A DNA stretch of 64,000 nt from positions 77,696,453 to 77,760,452 of the forward strand of contig CM049311.1 of assembly GCA_026874595.1 (NCBI GenBank). Direction: 5' to 3'. Positions 22,904 through 33,472 of this stretch are shown piece by piece. The notes under the pieces were generated by a model. That model saw only the letters and a list, made by a program, of their open reading frames with translations. It searched no databases and was not told the origin of the DNA. Position 1 is the first letter of the stretch. The number at the start of each line of letters is the position of its first letter. The translations under genes were made by a program, and so were the position numbers. Source of the DNA: Sipunculus nudus. Lineage: Eukaryota > Annelida > Sipuncula > Golfingiida > Sipunculidae.

Positions 22904-24085
22904 TCAATCATGTATCAACATCTCATGACCAACTTTTGTTTTTACCATTTGTGAACAATTCAGGCATAGTGAAACAGCCTAGGTTATAAACTCTGTTCCA
23001 CAGTTGAAATTTGACAATACTATCATTAATTGGCAGATCAATTCTAAAAGGTAAGCTGAAATAAACCAATCTTTAATAGGTCTAATTAACCAGAACAGAA
23101 GCGGAGCCATATCTTACAGAATATTTTAGTATTATAATGAAATTAATATATTTGAAAAAAAAACATGGATACAGCCTGTTTTTTGCAATATCTCCACCCC
23201 ATTGATAAAGGTCATTGTCTCTGGTCACATGTTCAAGTAACAACATTAAAAAGCTGCTAATTGGTTTTTCAGTGTCATAAATATCCTAAAAATGTAACTA
23301 TCAAAGTGGGACTGGAAGACAGCATTTGGTTTAGCCACAAGGTCCAAATGGTTGTAAAATCCCAGTGTTGGTTTTTGTCATGAGGTTTTTCACATATTTT
23401 CTCCTATTATGTTTTTAGTTCCTTATCGACTTTAATGTCAAACTGCATGTTTTGTCATATTTAATCACATAATTTCAGTGGGCACCTGCTGGTGAAACAG
23501 ACCAAAGCTCATATCATGAAAACTCAATGTAAATGTAGTTCAATAAGAGAAATGTGTTGAAAAAAATTATTCAGACTGGTATCTAAAAAAAGGTATTATA
23601 CATATATAATGTATTGAAAAGAGATATTTTTGTGAAGTAATTGTGATCAATGATATCAATATTATAACAAGAATATGCCTCAGAGCACTGTGACATTAAC
23701 TAAGAAACCAGTAGATCATTTCCACTTGGTTCATTAACATTCACTCTGCCTTTGTTTAACTGCATATCAGCTCAGAAAACCTGTAAAGGAACATCCCCAG
23801 GGGAGTATTTTTGTTTTCAGTGCCATCGTCTGTCATTGTAAGTTGTTGTCTGTAGGATATCTTGTGAAAGCGATAACTTTTGATGGGCCACATATTTTTT
23901 CCTGAAATTTGAAACACAACTTGTTCCTTTGAAAATCTCAGATGAATTTGAATACTTGACCTAGATCTTCCAGACATCCAAGGCTTTCCTGATATAAAAT
24001 AAATCAAAGTTATATAATAAATAATTATGCAGGTTCAGTTGATTGTCCAGCTGGTATTATGACCTTTGGTTCACTTTTTTTTCAG
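22904..24085. other. Intron, no feature seen
   Basis: AT-rich intronic DNA upstream of exon e. The interval 23760-24000 shows a weak open frame on the minus strand without recognisable content. Confidence 0.4.
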
Positions 24086-24200
24086 ATGCAGGTAGCAACG
24101 GCTTCAGTGTGCCTTGTAATGGTACGACTAACGGGGTGACACGCCCGCTCTCTGCATTATCCCGAGCGGCAGCTGAACCCATGGTGGTCAAACATGAAAA
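24086..24200 (+). CDS. WDTC1: WDTC1 exon e: low-complexity linker
   Basis: Residues 237-274: DAGSNGFSVPCNGTTNGVTR, then a Ser/Ala-rich stretch and EPMVVKHEK. It lies between the WD block and the TPR block. The Asn/Gly-rich composition (SNG, TNGV) mirrors the human NGVSNGVSNG linker, though the sequence itself is poorly conserved. Acceptor TTTTTTTTCAG, donor AA|GTGAGT. Probably a flexible, unstructured linker. Its assignment rests on frame continuity and good splice sites on both sides. Confidence 0.9.
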
Positions 24201-25659
24201 GTGAGTGAATCAGCTGTATGTTATGATTTTTTTTTTATGTAAATATGTCATGCTATTGATAGCCTTATACTATAGACCTTTCCAACCACCCAACTGACAA
24301 CTGTTTGCGTGGATTGACACGGATTCTTTAAGAAAGGATGGACAAAAATTATAATATTTTGTTACAGTTATATCTCTGATGATATATAGTTATAAACATA
24401 ACTTATTTTTACCAATGAGGTTCCTGCCGAGTTTCTGGTTTGTATTTTATTACAAAACCAATGATGCTGGCCGATGAGACCCGAACACTGCAAACGACCG
24501 TTATGGGGAGTGAGCATGTTGGTGGATAAGTTCTATTGCTCTTGTCATGGTATATGTCAGAGATGTACGACTCAAGTGCTGATTCACTATTTCATAGACT
24601 TGGACTCAATGATCCTGGACAGAGACTTGTACTCAGAATCAGAGATCAAGGCTTGAGATATCAGGTCCAATCTGTCTCAAGTGCAGTATACAACAGACTT
24701 TATCCATCAAGGTCTGACATTAAGATTGGAAAAAAAATCACAAAAAATTACATGTGCAAACTATTGACAGAATATTACCACAACTATAAGCAATTAGACA
24801 ATCAATTTTTTTCCACATAGGTCCATATGGCCTTCCATACTTGAAGTCCAGATATGAGGGAAATCAGGCTTAATTTGGTCCAAAAAAGAGAAAAATCAGC
24901 TCACATAAAGATTGGTACCCCAGTAGGTGGACTTTGACTTCCACTGGCACTTGGAATTGGATTAAGTGGACTTGACTGAAACATTGCTGTATGATTAGTT
25001 GCTGGATATTTTTATTTCTTGTCATCATGTGTAAGATTATCTCTATTGGTTTTCATGTTAGAAAATTTATACCTGACTAGAAATTGAATGATTTGTAAAG
25101 ATAAAACATCAGCATTTAAAGATTGCTAACATGTTGTCAAGATTGTTATGTACAATAGATCCAGTCTGAAAGACCACCTGTCTATTAGGACTACCTTTTA
25201 GTCAACAGAAAGCATTCACACTCTTTTTAAGTGCCTTATCTAATAAGACCACCTGTGAATTAAGACCTTTTTTGGCCAGTCCCTTGAGTGGTCTTATTAC
25301 ACAGATTTCACTATTGTTTGCGGTATTTTAACATTATTTTTCCTAATCTATAAGTGTAATTATATGGTTTGTGTTTATAGTGTATTAACCAAACATTCAG
25401 ATTGCAAAGAGACAGTGGTACCAAATTTTTCAAATATTTTGGAAATCCATGTTAAAGCATTTACAAATAACTGAAAATTCAGGAATGTATTAGTGTGTAG
25501 CAATGGGTAAGCTGAAAAAACCTGTAATTCCTATAGATAACATGAAATGATTGGATAATTTTAAATCAATTTTGACATTGTCTCAGCATGTAGGATACTT
25601 ATCCCTTGATTGTGACTAACTGAATAAGGCAAGATATACACATTTCATTTCTATTTCAG
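24201..25659. other. Intron with one pogo-like MITE
   Basis: The only feature I recognise is at 25153-25311: CAATAGATCCAG at the left, CAGATTTCAC at the right, TA on both sides, and AAGACCACC inside. This is a degraded sister of 19018-19196. The open frames at 24474-24820 have no family resemblance. Confidence 0.55.
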
Positions 25660-25830
25660 TGGGAAGCCCCTCCCTCCCCATGTTGAGGCCCTAAAGCAGC
25701 AAGCCAACTCAGCATTTGAAAAGCAAAAATACCACCAGGCCATCCTGCTGTATAACAAAGCGCTCGCCATGGTGCCAGACTCTCCAGTACTCCTGGGTAA
25801 CCGAGCGGCAGCTTATATGAAGAGAACCTG
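25660..25830 (+). CDS. WDTC1: WDTC1 exon f: TPR block, first part
   Basis: Residues 275-331. It reads LPPHVEALKQQANSAFEKQK, then YHQAILLYNKALAMVPDSPV and NRAAAYMKRT, ending TG|G of a split Trp codon. It aligns with human LPPYLERVKQQANEAFACQQ and YGNRAAAYMKRKW. It forms TPR helices with the small residues expected at positions 8, 20 and 27 of each motif. Acceptor CTATTTCAG, donor TG|GTAATA. Confidence 0.97.
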
Positions 25831-26473
25831 GTAATATGACAGATGAACAGATTTCACAAAAAAAAATTTCTATGGATTTCCTGCTCCTTTTTTTGCCTGG
25901 ATATTTTTTTTTGGGGGGGGGGGGGGGTTGCTGGGTGAATAAAACCAGGCTTTATTATTTATTGATCATGTAAATGGAAATTATGCAATGTTTTACTTGC
26001 AGGTTTTGTTTTGCATGTATTTTGAATTAAAAGGGTTTTTTGCCAAGGTTTGGGGACCTAAGGGCATCACTGATTCTACACTTTTGCTAGTTAAACACAT
26101 GTGGGTGAATATTTGTGCCCTTGTTAATGGTAACTTAATATTGGGCCATTCTTGTACACCATTTCTGGAATTGTGAAACATTTTTGTAACATTCCTACAT
26201 TTTGATAAAGTATCAAAATATTTTCGTGACTTTTAAAGGAAAAACATTCAAGGTCCAACCTTATTTTCGGTGCCACAGATAGTAGAACAATTCCTTTTTG
26301 GTGTGGCTTTATCTGTGAATTTATTAAACTAGTGGCTCTGCAGTCAGCATGGTAGAGATAAATGGCCGTGTCAACATCTCATCAGGGGTAAAAATTAGTT
26401 AAAGATCTGTAGTGTGGAATTGTCTAGGACATTAATGATCAGTTATTTAAACTTCAAAACTGTACTTTCCCAG

Positions 26474-26709
26474 GGATGGTGACCTTTATGCGGCCTTGAG
26501 AGACTGCCACGCAGCCATTCAGTTGGACAACGAAAATTTGAAAGCTCATTTCCGTCTAGCTCGGTGTTTATATGGACTGTCATGGACTACGGAGGCTCTT
26601 CACTGTCTCCAGTACTTCAAGACAAAATTTCCTGACTATGCAAAAAGCAATGCCTGTGAATCCCTTGATCGAGACATCAAAGCTGCCATCTTTTCTAGGA
26701 CAGACACAG
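26474..26709 (+). CDS. WDTC1: WDTC1 exon g: TPR block, second part
   Basis: Residues 332-410. It reads DGDLYAALRDCHAAIQLDNE, then LKAHFRLARCLYGL, EALHCLQYFKTKFPDYA and DRDIKAAIFSRTDTG. It follows human DGDHYDALRDC, LKAHFRLARCLFEL and DITAALFSK closely. This is the most conserved exon of the set. Acceptor TTTCCCAG, donor ACAG|GTAGTA, ending one base into a codon. Confidence 0.98.
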
Positions 26710-29128
26710 GTAGTATGTCAAAACTAGAAATCTGCATTCTAAGGTATGCAAGCTACCACCATGTTGGGGATCTCTATTGAGGGATGCTCCCAAAACTGTG
26801 TTAGCATTCACTGATTCAGCCCATTTTTCCCAGGTTCATTCATGCATAAGTTACTGTACAATTTTGAATATTCATCATCATTTTGATGATTTTCCGGAAT
26901 TCCAGATCATGTGCCATATCCACACATAAATCTTATCGATTCTTCATTGGCCTAATTCAGAAAACCCTGAAAATTTCATGAGATTCTGTTCATGATTGCA
27001 TGAGTAATGTTCTGAACAAACACACAAACAGACACACATGGATGGAGATGAATGCATACCCTCCTGGCTGTGGCAATTATCAATTTCTCATTTAATTCTA
27101 CCTTTACCAAGTGGTAAGTATTATCATTTTTTATTCAGATTTATAACATATATATTCATATTGGACTGTTAGCAATTTCATGCAAAGAGTTCTGCAAAGA
27201 CTGATGAAATTTTGTGGAGGGCATGGGTGACACGAAAAGGAAAAATGATTAAAATTTTGTCTGCAGTCTGGATCACCATGATTAAGTTCAGATGATTCAA
27301 TACTATTGTAACAGAGGGCTATTCCTTTTTCCTTGGTAAAGTCCATCCCACCAATGGGTGCCCATCAGTTTGTAACATTATGTATGTAAAAAGTTTATTT
27401 TGAAAAATTACCTGAAAAGTAAATCAACCAGGCACTCTGGTAATTATTTAAAGGAAAACTATGCCATACTATGCAAAGAATTTTGTCTGAAACATTTATT
27501 TCAGTATCTGAGAAAATACTCTATTCCTGTCCAAAATAATTACTGAAGTGACAACGACAAGGACACATTTTGACAGGCATTGATTTGTTGATGGTAGCAC
27601 TTGGTGCAATAAATATGATAAAATACTTTGTCAGCTGACAGACATCATCCTGCAATGTCACTTCATGAGGAAACATCTGTTTAATTTCAAAGTAAAAATT
27701 TTACAATTCTGACTAAAATCTTTCATTCTCTGTTGCTGGAATGCACAAAATTTTCTGTCGTAACATATTGGACAGAAATATCAGCATGTCCAAATTATTG
27801 CCAAAAAACAATGGGCACCCCAGACTATAGAAACCAGCTCATAAGGTGTACCCATGTTAATGAAGCATGTCAGTATGTACAACACATATAGTTTAATTAG
27901 AGGATCCTTGTGGAGGTATCCATGGGGTGGTACAACTACAGACATCTACTTTGTACAGTAAAACCTTAAAATTAAGACTGCAAAGAGAACATTGATAAAA
28001 TGGTCATATTTTTGAGGTGGTTGTCTAAGAGAGGTCTGGCTGCATCTAACAGCAGCCAATATTATGGTACATCGTTAATTGATATTGCTCTGTGCTCAGC
28101 TTGTTACTAGCCATTATACTTCTGAACTACCTGTTCTTACTAAATTTTTCACATACTGCTGCATAATAGCATGGGAAATAAACAGGATTCATTTTATAAA
28201 ATTTTTATTTAGGAATATTGAAAAACACAAAATACAAACAGAAAAAAGTAAGGAATTCATTATCAGGCACAAATGGATGGCTAAGTTAATCATACTATAA
28301 TTCACGGGAATCTGTTTGTTTGTCTGTCTGTCTGTCCGATTCATTCGCACACTAGGGATCGCACGGTCGTCAAACTTCGTGGGAGGGTGCATCTTGGTCC
28401 GGGGAAGAACGAGTTTATATATTTTAGGCTTTTGGTAAAGAACCGGCCTCAAAATCGATAAAAATATTATGGGTTTAATACCTGCGCTGTGCCATGGCCA
28501 TTCTCACATAGTGCGCCCACGTCGTCCAGAATCTCCTCTCGCTAACCAATCAAATCAAACCTGACATAGTCTGCCAAACATTCACTACGCATCAGCCTTT
28601 TCTAAGCAGTCCGCTAGGTCAACACAAATGAATGTTGTGGGTTGACCGCGGGGACAAATTTAGACCGGGAACATCTCACCACTGCCCATATCGGCAATTT
28701 TGGCACAAGTGAATCATGTTGCGGGTTAATCGTTGGGACGATTTTGGACGCGGAACATCTCACCCCTCGCCAAATTTTTGTCAGTGCATTTCAAACGCGC
28801 ACGCCATGTCAGTGCTTACTCATAATTTAAGAAAACTGTGGATGCAGGTACTGATATGGGTATATTCTAGTTATTATTAATATCAAATATATGTAATGAA
28901 TGTTTGTTTAATATTTTAACTTTATATGAACTAATCATATATCTTTATTGGAAACTGAGTTCATCAAAGCTAAGGGTTCATGCATCAGGCATATGAATAA
29001 CACTAAACCTAATAAAATGTTATGAAATCGGACACAAATATCCCCGGGTTGGTCTGACCATTTATGTTACCATTTATTAATACAATGTATTTGTTTGTTC
29101 TCTGCGCCTGGCTACATCTGGTCAGTTG
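26710..29128. other. Large intron with old repeats
   Basis: The segment 26860-27085 is similar to 33240-33470 (CAGATCATGTGCCA, ATTTCATGAGAT, CATACCCTCCTGGC). The segment 27955-28050 looks like half of a pogo-like MITE (CAGTAAAACCTTAAAATTAA). At 28320 there is a CTGTCTGTCTGTC run. At 28618-28800 two copies of a block of about 100 bp occur (GTGGGTTGACCGCGGGGAC and GCGGGTTAATCGTTGGGAC, both followed by GGAACATCTCACC). No gene seen. Confidence 0.5.
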
Positions 29129-31779
29129 TTGTATCCCCGACTTTGTCTGGGGATACTATGTTTTCATACCGGTCCCGCCGCCGCCGCCGTTGCCGCATAT
29201 AAATCTTGTTGGCGCGATAACTCAAAAAATATTTCATGGATCTTTACCAAACTTGGTATATGTATAGATATGGGTGAGAGGACGACGCCTATTTAAAATG
29301 AGGTCATGACCTTGACTAGGAGAGTGTCCGAGACCTTGAATAGGTCCAATTTTGGGGAAAATCACACAAATTCTTAAATATCTCAAGAGATCTTACATGG
29401 ATTGATCCCAAAATCAAGTTGATGAAAGATCATGAATAGGGTTGTAATATTCCAGAAACTGGTGGCGCCACCTATTATACTTTACTTCTTTTCGTGCCGT
29501 TTAATACCCCCAAAATTGCTACTTGACAGTACTGTGAGCATTATAAGTCAAAAACTAATGGACAGATTTCTATCATATTATGCATATACATAGATATGGG
29601 TTATGGTTTAATGTTTATTTAAATTGGGATCATGACCTTTACCATGAGAATGGCCTTGAGCTTTAATGTGTCCATATTTGGTGAAAATCACACACCTCTT
29701 ATGATATCTCCAGTGTTGATAGCCATATGGATTTCAAACGTGACTTATGTATAGCCCACCACTAAAGTAAGAACCCTATAGGTTCTAGGGTCATGAGGTC
29801 AAAGGTCAAGGTCACTGGACTCGCATCTTAAAAGATACTGTGGATGCATTTTAAGCCAAAAAAACTTTTATCCCAGGTCTTCCATCTTGCACATATAGTT
29901 CACCTGCCAAGAGAGGTAGACCCCTATCAATTTTGAGGTCACAAGGTCAAAGGTGAAGGTCACAGGAGCCATCTGCCCAAAAATTAGTTTCTAGGTGATA
30001 ATTCCTGCCTTTATTGATGTATGAATTTCAAACTTGACTTGCATATGACCCATTGGCAAAGCAAGACCCGAATTGATTTTGGGATCATGAGGTCAAAGGT
30101 CAAGGTCACAGGATACGTCTTTAAAAAGATTGTGAATGCATTTTCAGCCAAACAATTCATCTCAGATCTTTCATCTTGCACATATAGTTCACCTGCCAAG
30201 AGTGGAAGGCCCCTATCAATTTTGAGGTCACAAGGTCAAAGGTCAAGGTCACAGGAGCCATCTGCCCAAAAATTAGTTTCTGGATGATAATTCCTGCTTT
30301 TATTGATGTATGAATTTCAAACTTGACTTGTATATGACCCATTGGAAAAGCAAGACCCGAATTGATTTAGGGGTCATGAGGACAAAGGTCAAGGTCACTG
30401 GACACATTTTCAAAAAGATTGTGGATGCATTTTCAGCCAAACATTTCATCTCAGACATTTCATATTGCACATACAGTTCCCCTGCCAATAGAGGAAGACG
30501 TCTGTCAGTTGTTAGGTAACAAGGTCAAAGGTGAAGGTCACAGGAGCCATCTGTCCAAAAATTAGTTCCGAGATGATAATTCAAGCTTGGATTAATATTT
30601 GGATTTCAAACCTGACTTATATATGGCCCATCAATATATCTAGACCTCTATTGATTTATATATAAAATTGGATGATCAATATCAATTTTGGGGTTAAAAG
30701 GTAAAAGGTCAAGGCCACAGGAGCCATCTGTCAAAAAATTAGTTTCTGAATGATAATTCCTGCTTTTATTGATGGATGGATTTCAAACTTGACTTGTATA
30801 TGTCCCATTGGAAAAGCAGTCCCAAATTGATTTTGGGGTCATGAGGTCAAAGGTCAAGGTCACAGGACACATCTTTAAAAAGATGTGGATGCATTTTCAG
30901 CCAAATATTCCATCTCAGATCTTTCATCTTGCACATATAGTTCACCTGCCAAGAGAGGTAGAACCCTATCAATTTTGAGGTCACAAGGTCAAAGGTGAAG
31001 GTCACAGGAGCCATCTGCCCAAAAATTAGTTTCTGGATGATAATTCCTGCTTTTATTGATGTATGAATTTCAAACTTGACTTGTATATGACCCATTGGAA
31101 AAGCAAGACCCGAATTGATTTTGGGATCATGAGGACAAAGGTCAAGGTCACAGGACACATCTTTAAAAGATTGTGGATGCATTTTCAGCCAAACATTTCA
31201 TCTCAGACATTTCATCTTATACATACAGTTCCCCTGCCAATAGAGGAAGACGCCTGTCAGTTGTGAGGTCACAAGATCAAAGTTGAAGGTCACAGGAGCC
31301 ATCTGTCCAAAAATTAGTTCCGAGATGATAATTCAAGCTTGGATTAATATTTGGATTTCAAACCTGACTTATATATGGCCTATCAATAAATCTAGACCTC
31401 TATTGATTTATATATAAAAGTGGATGATCAATATCAATTTTGGGGTCACAAGGTCAAAGGTCAAGGCCACAGGAGCCATCTGTCAAAAAATTAGTTTCTG
31501 GATGATAATTCATGCTTTTATTGATGTATAATTTTCAAACTTGACTTATATATGTCCCATTGAAAAAGCAAGACCCCAATTGATTTTGGGGTCATGAGGT
31601 CAAAGGTCAAGGTCACAGGACCCACATCTTCAAAAAGATTGTGGATTGATAGATGGAAGAAACAATAATTGCTTGCCAAGTGTCAGTATATGCTGCTAAA
31701 AATGGGGGCCTATTCTTAAGGGGTGGGCCCTAATATGTCTGGGGATACTCTGGCACCTGCGGTGCCAAGAAATTTCTAG
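29129..31779 (+). mobile_element. Family C element (Helitron-like), AGGTCA-rich
   Basis: 5' end TTGTATCCCCGAC with foldback TCCCCGACTTTGTCTGGGGA. A CCGCCGCCGCCG stretch follows, then tandem monomers: a 20-mer anchor near ACTTGACTTG recurs at 30032, 30321, 30787, 31074 and 31539, i.e. alternating spacings of about 288 and 465. The 3' end has a perfect hairpin GGCACC-TGC-GGTGCC (31752-31766), then AAGAAATTTCTAG|T. Each monomer holds clusters of AGGTCA direct repeats. The short ORFs on both strands in 30011-31266 are repeat products. It fills much of the g-h intron. Confidence 0.65.
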
Positions 31780-32039
31780 TTGTTTAATGAGTACAGTAGA
31801 GCACCATATTTCCCAATGCCGAATTTCTGAAAAATTCGTTTTTACGAAAATTAAAATTAGGAACCGAAAATTTATTCGTATTTCCGAAATATATTTCAAG
31901 TATGTAAATACCTGAAATGAATATTTGTAATTACGAGTCCCAAGGCCTGCAGTCATGTGTTTAAGCCGAGTGGTGACCCTAATTAATTAGTTCTCGGCCG
32001 ATGTTATCGCCGGAGCAAAGGTATGAAAACTACAGTTTG

Positions 32040-32510
32040 AATCTTACAATTTCACAATTTTTTCTGCAACGAGCAGTAACAACAGAGACCCCTCCCCCAC
32101 CCACCACTTCAATACACAGGACATAAACAAGACGAATCTTATAATTTTAATGTTAAATAGATTCTTTTTGTTGAGACTTGGACAATTTTGATTTTTTTAA
32201 GGAAAAAAATGTTCATGAATTTATTCATAATATTCAAATGTGATAAAATATTAAGTGCTAACTGACAAGATTTAAGAAGAAATAAAGACTTTGTTGCATT
32301 TCATTCATATCTCTTAAAGTTGGCCAGGCTGTTAAACTTAGTTTTATAATCGGGAATATTGGTCATACTTTGCGGGATTAATTTTTAACTCATATGGCCA
32401 TATATTTAACTTTTGAAAACTTAATAACCTTCACACATTATTTGTTTATGAAATGTAACTTTTATATAACACTATAATGAGGTCAGAGGTCACAAGAAAT
32501 ATAACAAGCA
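32040..32510 (+). repeat. Dispersed repeat H, uninterrupted copy
   Basis: Shares CTTACAATTTCACAATTTTT and CTGCAACGAGCAGTAACAAC with 46945-47000, and the GAGACTTGGACAATTTTGAT and TTAACTCATATGGCC blocks with 1-280 and 5922 onward. Its junction ATTTTTAACTCA at 32381 is the empty site corresponding to the D1 insertion. Confidence 0.7.
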
Positions 32511-32686
32511 TATTATGCACCCCTGTGGTGCTCTTTGTTTTCTGAATGCCCCATACCAGCGAGCTCTGTTGCCCTCCAACAACTTGTTGTATTCATACTC
32601 AAGAGCTTATCCTTAATTTATAGACATCAGATAACAGAATGGGCACCTTTAAGCTGATTCTTGTAAATATTCTATCTTTAACACAG

Positions 32687-32855
32687 ATACAGACAGTGAC
32701 AAAGAGTCTGAAGCCTCACCGGGGAAGTCTCTGTTGAAACACGCACTGTCAGAGCAAGAGAGTACGTGGCGGCAACAAGCCTATGACTACACTCTGAGGT
32801 TCTGTGGTCACTGTAACACCACCACTGATATTAAAGAAGCCAACTTCTTTGGCAG
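32687..32855 (+). CDS. WDTC1: WDTC1 exon h: acidic linker and CGHC segment
   Basis: Residues 411-466. It starts with a variable, charged Ser-rich stretch (TDSDKESEASPGKSLLKHAL), then conserved AYDYTLRFCGHCNTTTDIKE and ANFFGS. The human counterpart is SYDYQFRYCGHCNTTTDIKE. The CGHC pair is invariant between the two. Acceptor AACACAG, donor GGCAG|GTTTGT. The donor is weaker than its neighbours, and the following 4.6-kb intron carries the large minisatellite. Confidence 0.97.
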
Positions 32856-33126
32856 GTTTGTTTACTTTCTGGAGTTTTAAGGAATCACCTAAGCTGTGTG
32901 CTCAGATTCTTAACTGCAGGGACATTTTTTGGTGTCTATTCGCAAAAACAGTTATAATACATTATATATGTTCTTTAGAAAAAAAGTATGATGTCATACT
33001 GTTATCTAAATTGTCTTTTTTTGTTGATTGATGTTAATTGATTTTTCTATTCATCCTAACTGCATGTAAGTTGATTGTAACAAAGTGTGAAAACATTCAA
33101 AGTTTCTTAGAAATATTTGGTAAATT

Positions 33127-33190
33127 ATGTTCTGTTTAACATACTTGTGTGTGAACTAGATGTTCTGTATAACGTACATGTGTGTAAGCT
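33127..33190 (+). repeat. Outlying block of the 33-bp minisatellite
   Basis: Two units (ATGTTCTGTTTAACATACTT and GATGTTCTGTATAACGTAC) identical in type to the main array but separated from it by about 280 bp. The separating 33225-33470 is a dispersed repeat also present at 26860-27085, so it probably inserted into an older, longer array. Confidence 0.8.
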
Positions 33191-33472
33191 TATGTTTGTA
33201 TTCATATATTCAGCCAATATTTACATTAAATTCATTCATCAGTGACTTTTCATTTCTGAATATTCCCTGATGACATTCCTGAATGTCAGATCATGTGCCA
33301 GATCCACACCATAATTTCATTGATTCTCATCTTGGAAAATTCCCAATTTCAAACAATGCCCTCAGTATTTCATGAGATATCATTCATGACTGCTTGAGTT
33401 AAAATGTGAATTAACACATACACACAAAAGGGATGAAAGCATATACCCTTCTGGCGGACGTAACAATGTAAT

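Noticed and set aside
30011-31266. Repeated peptides MNFKLDLYMTHWKSKTRIDF and their reverse-strand partners
   Set aside because: They follow the family C tandem monomers on both strands and break at monomer indels.
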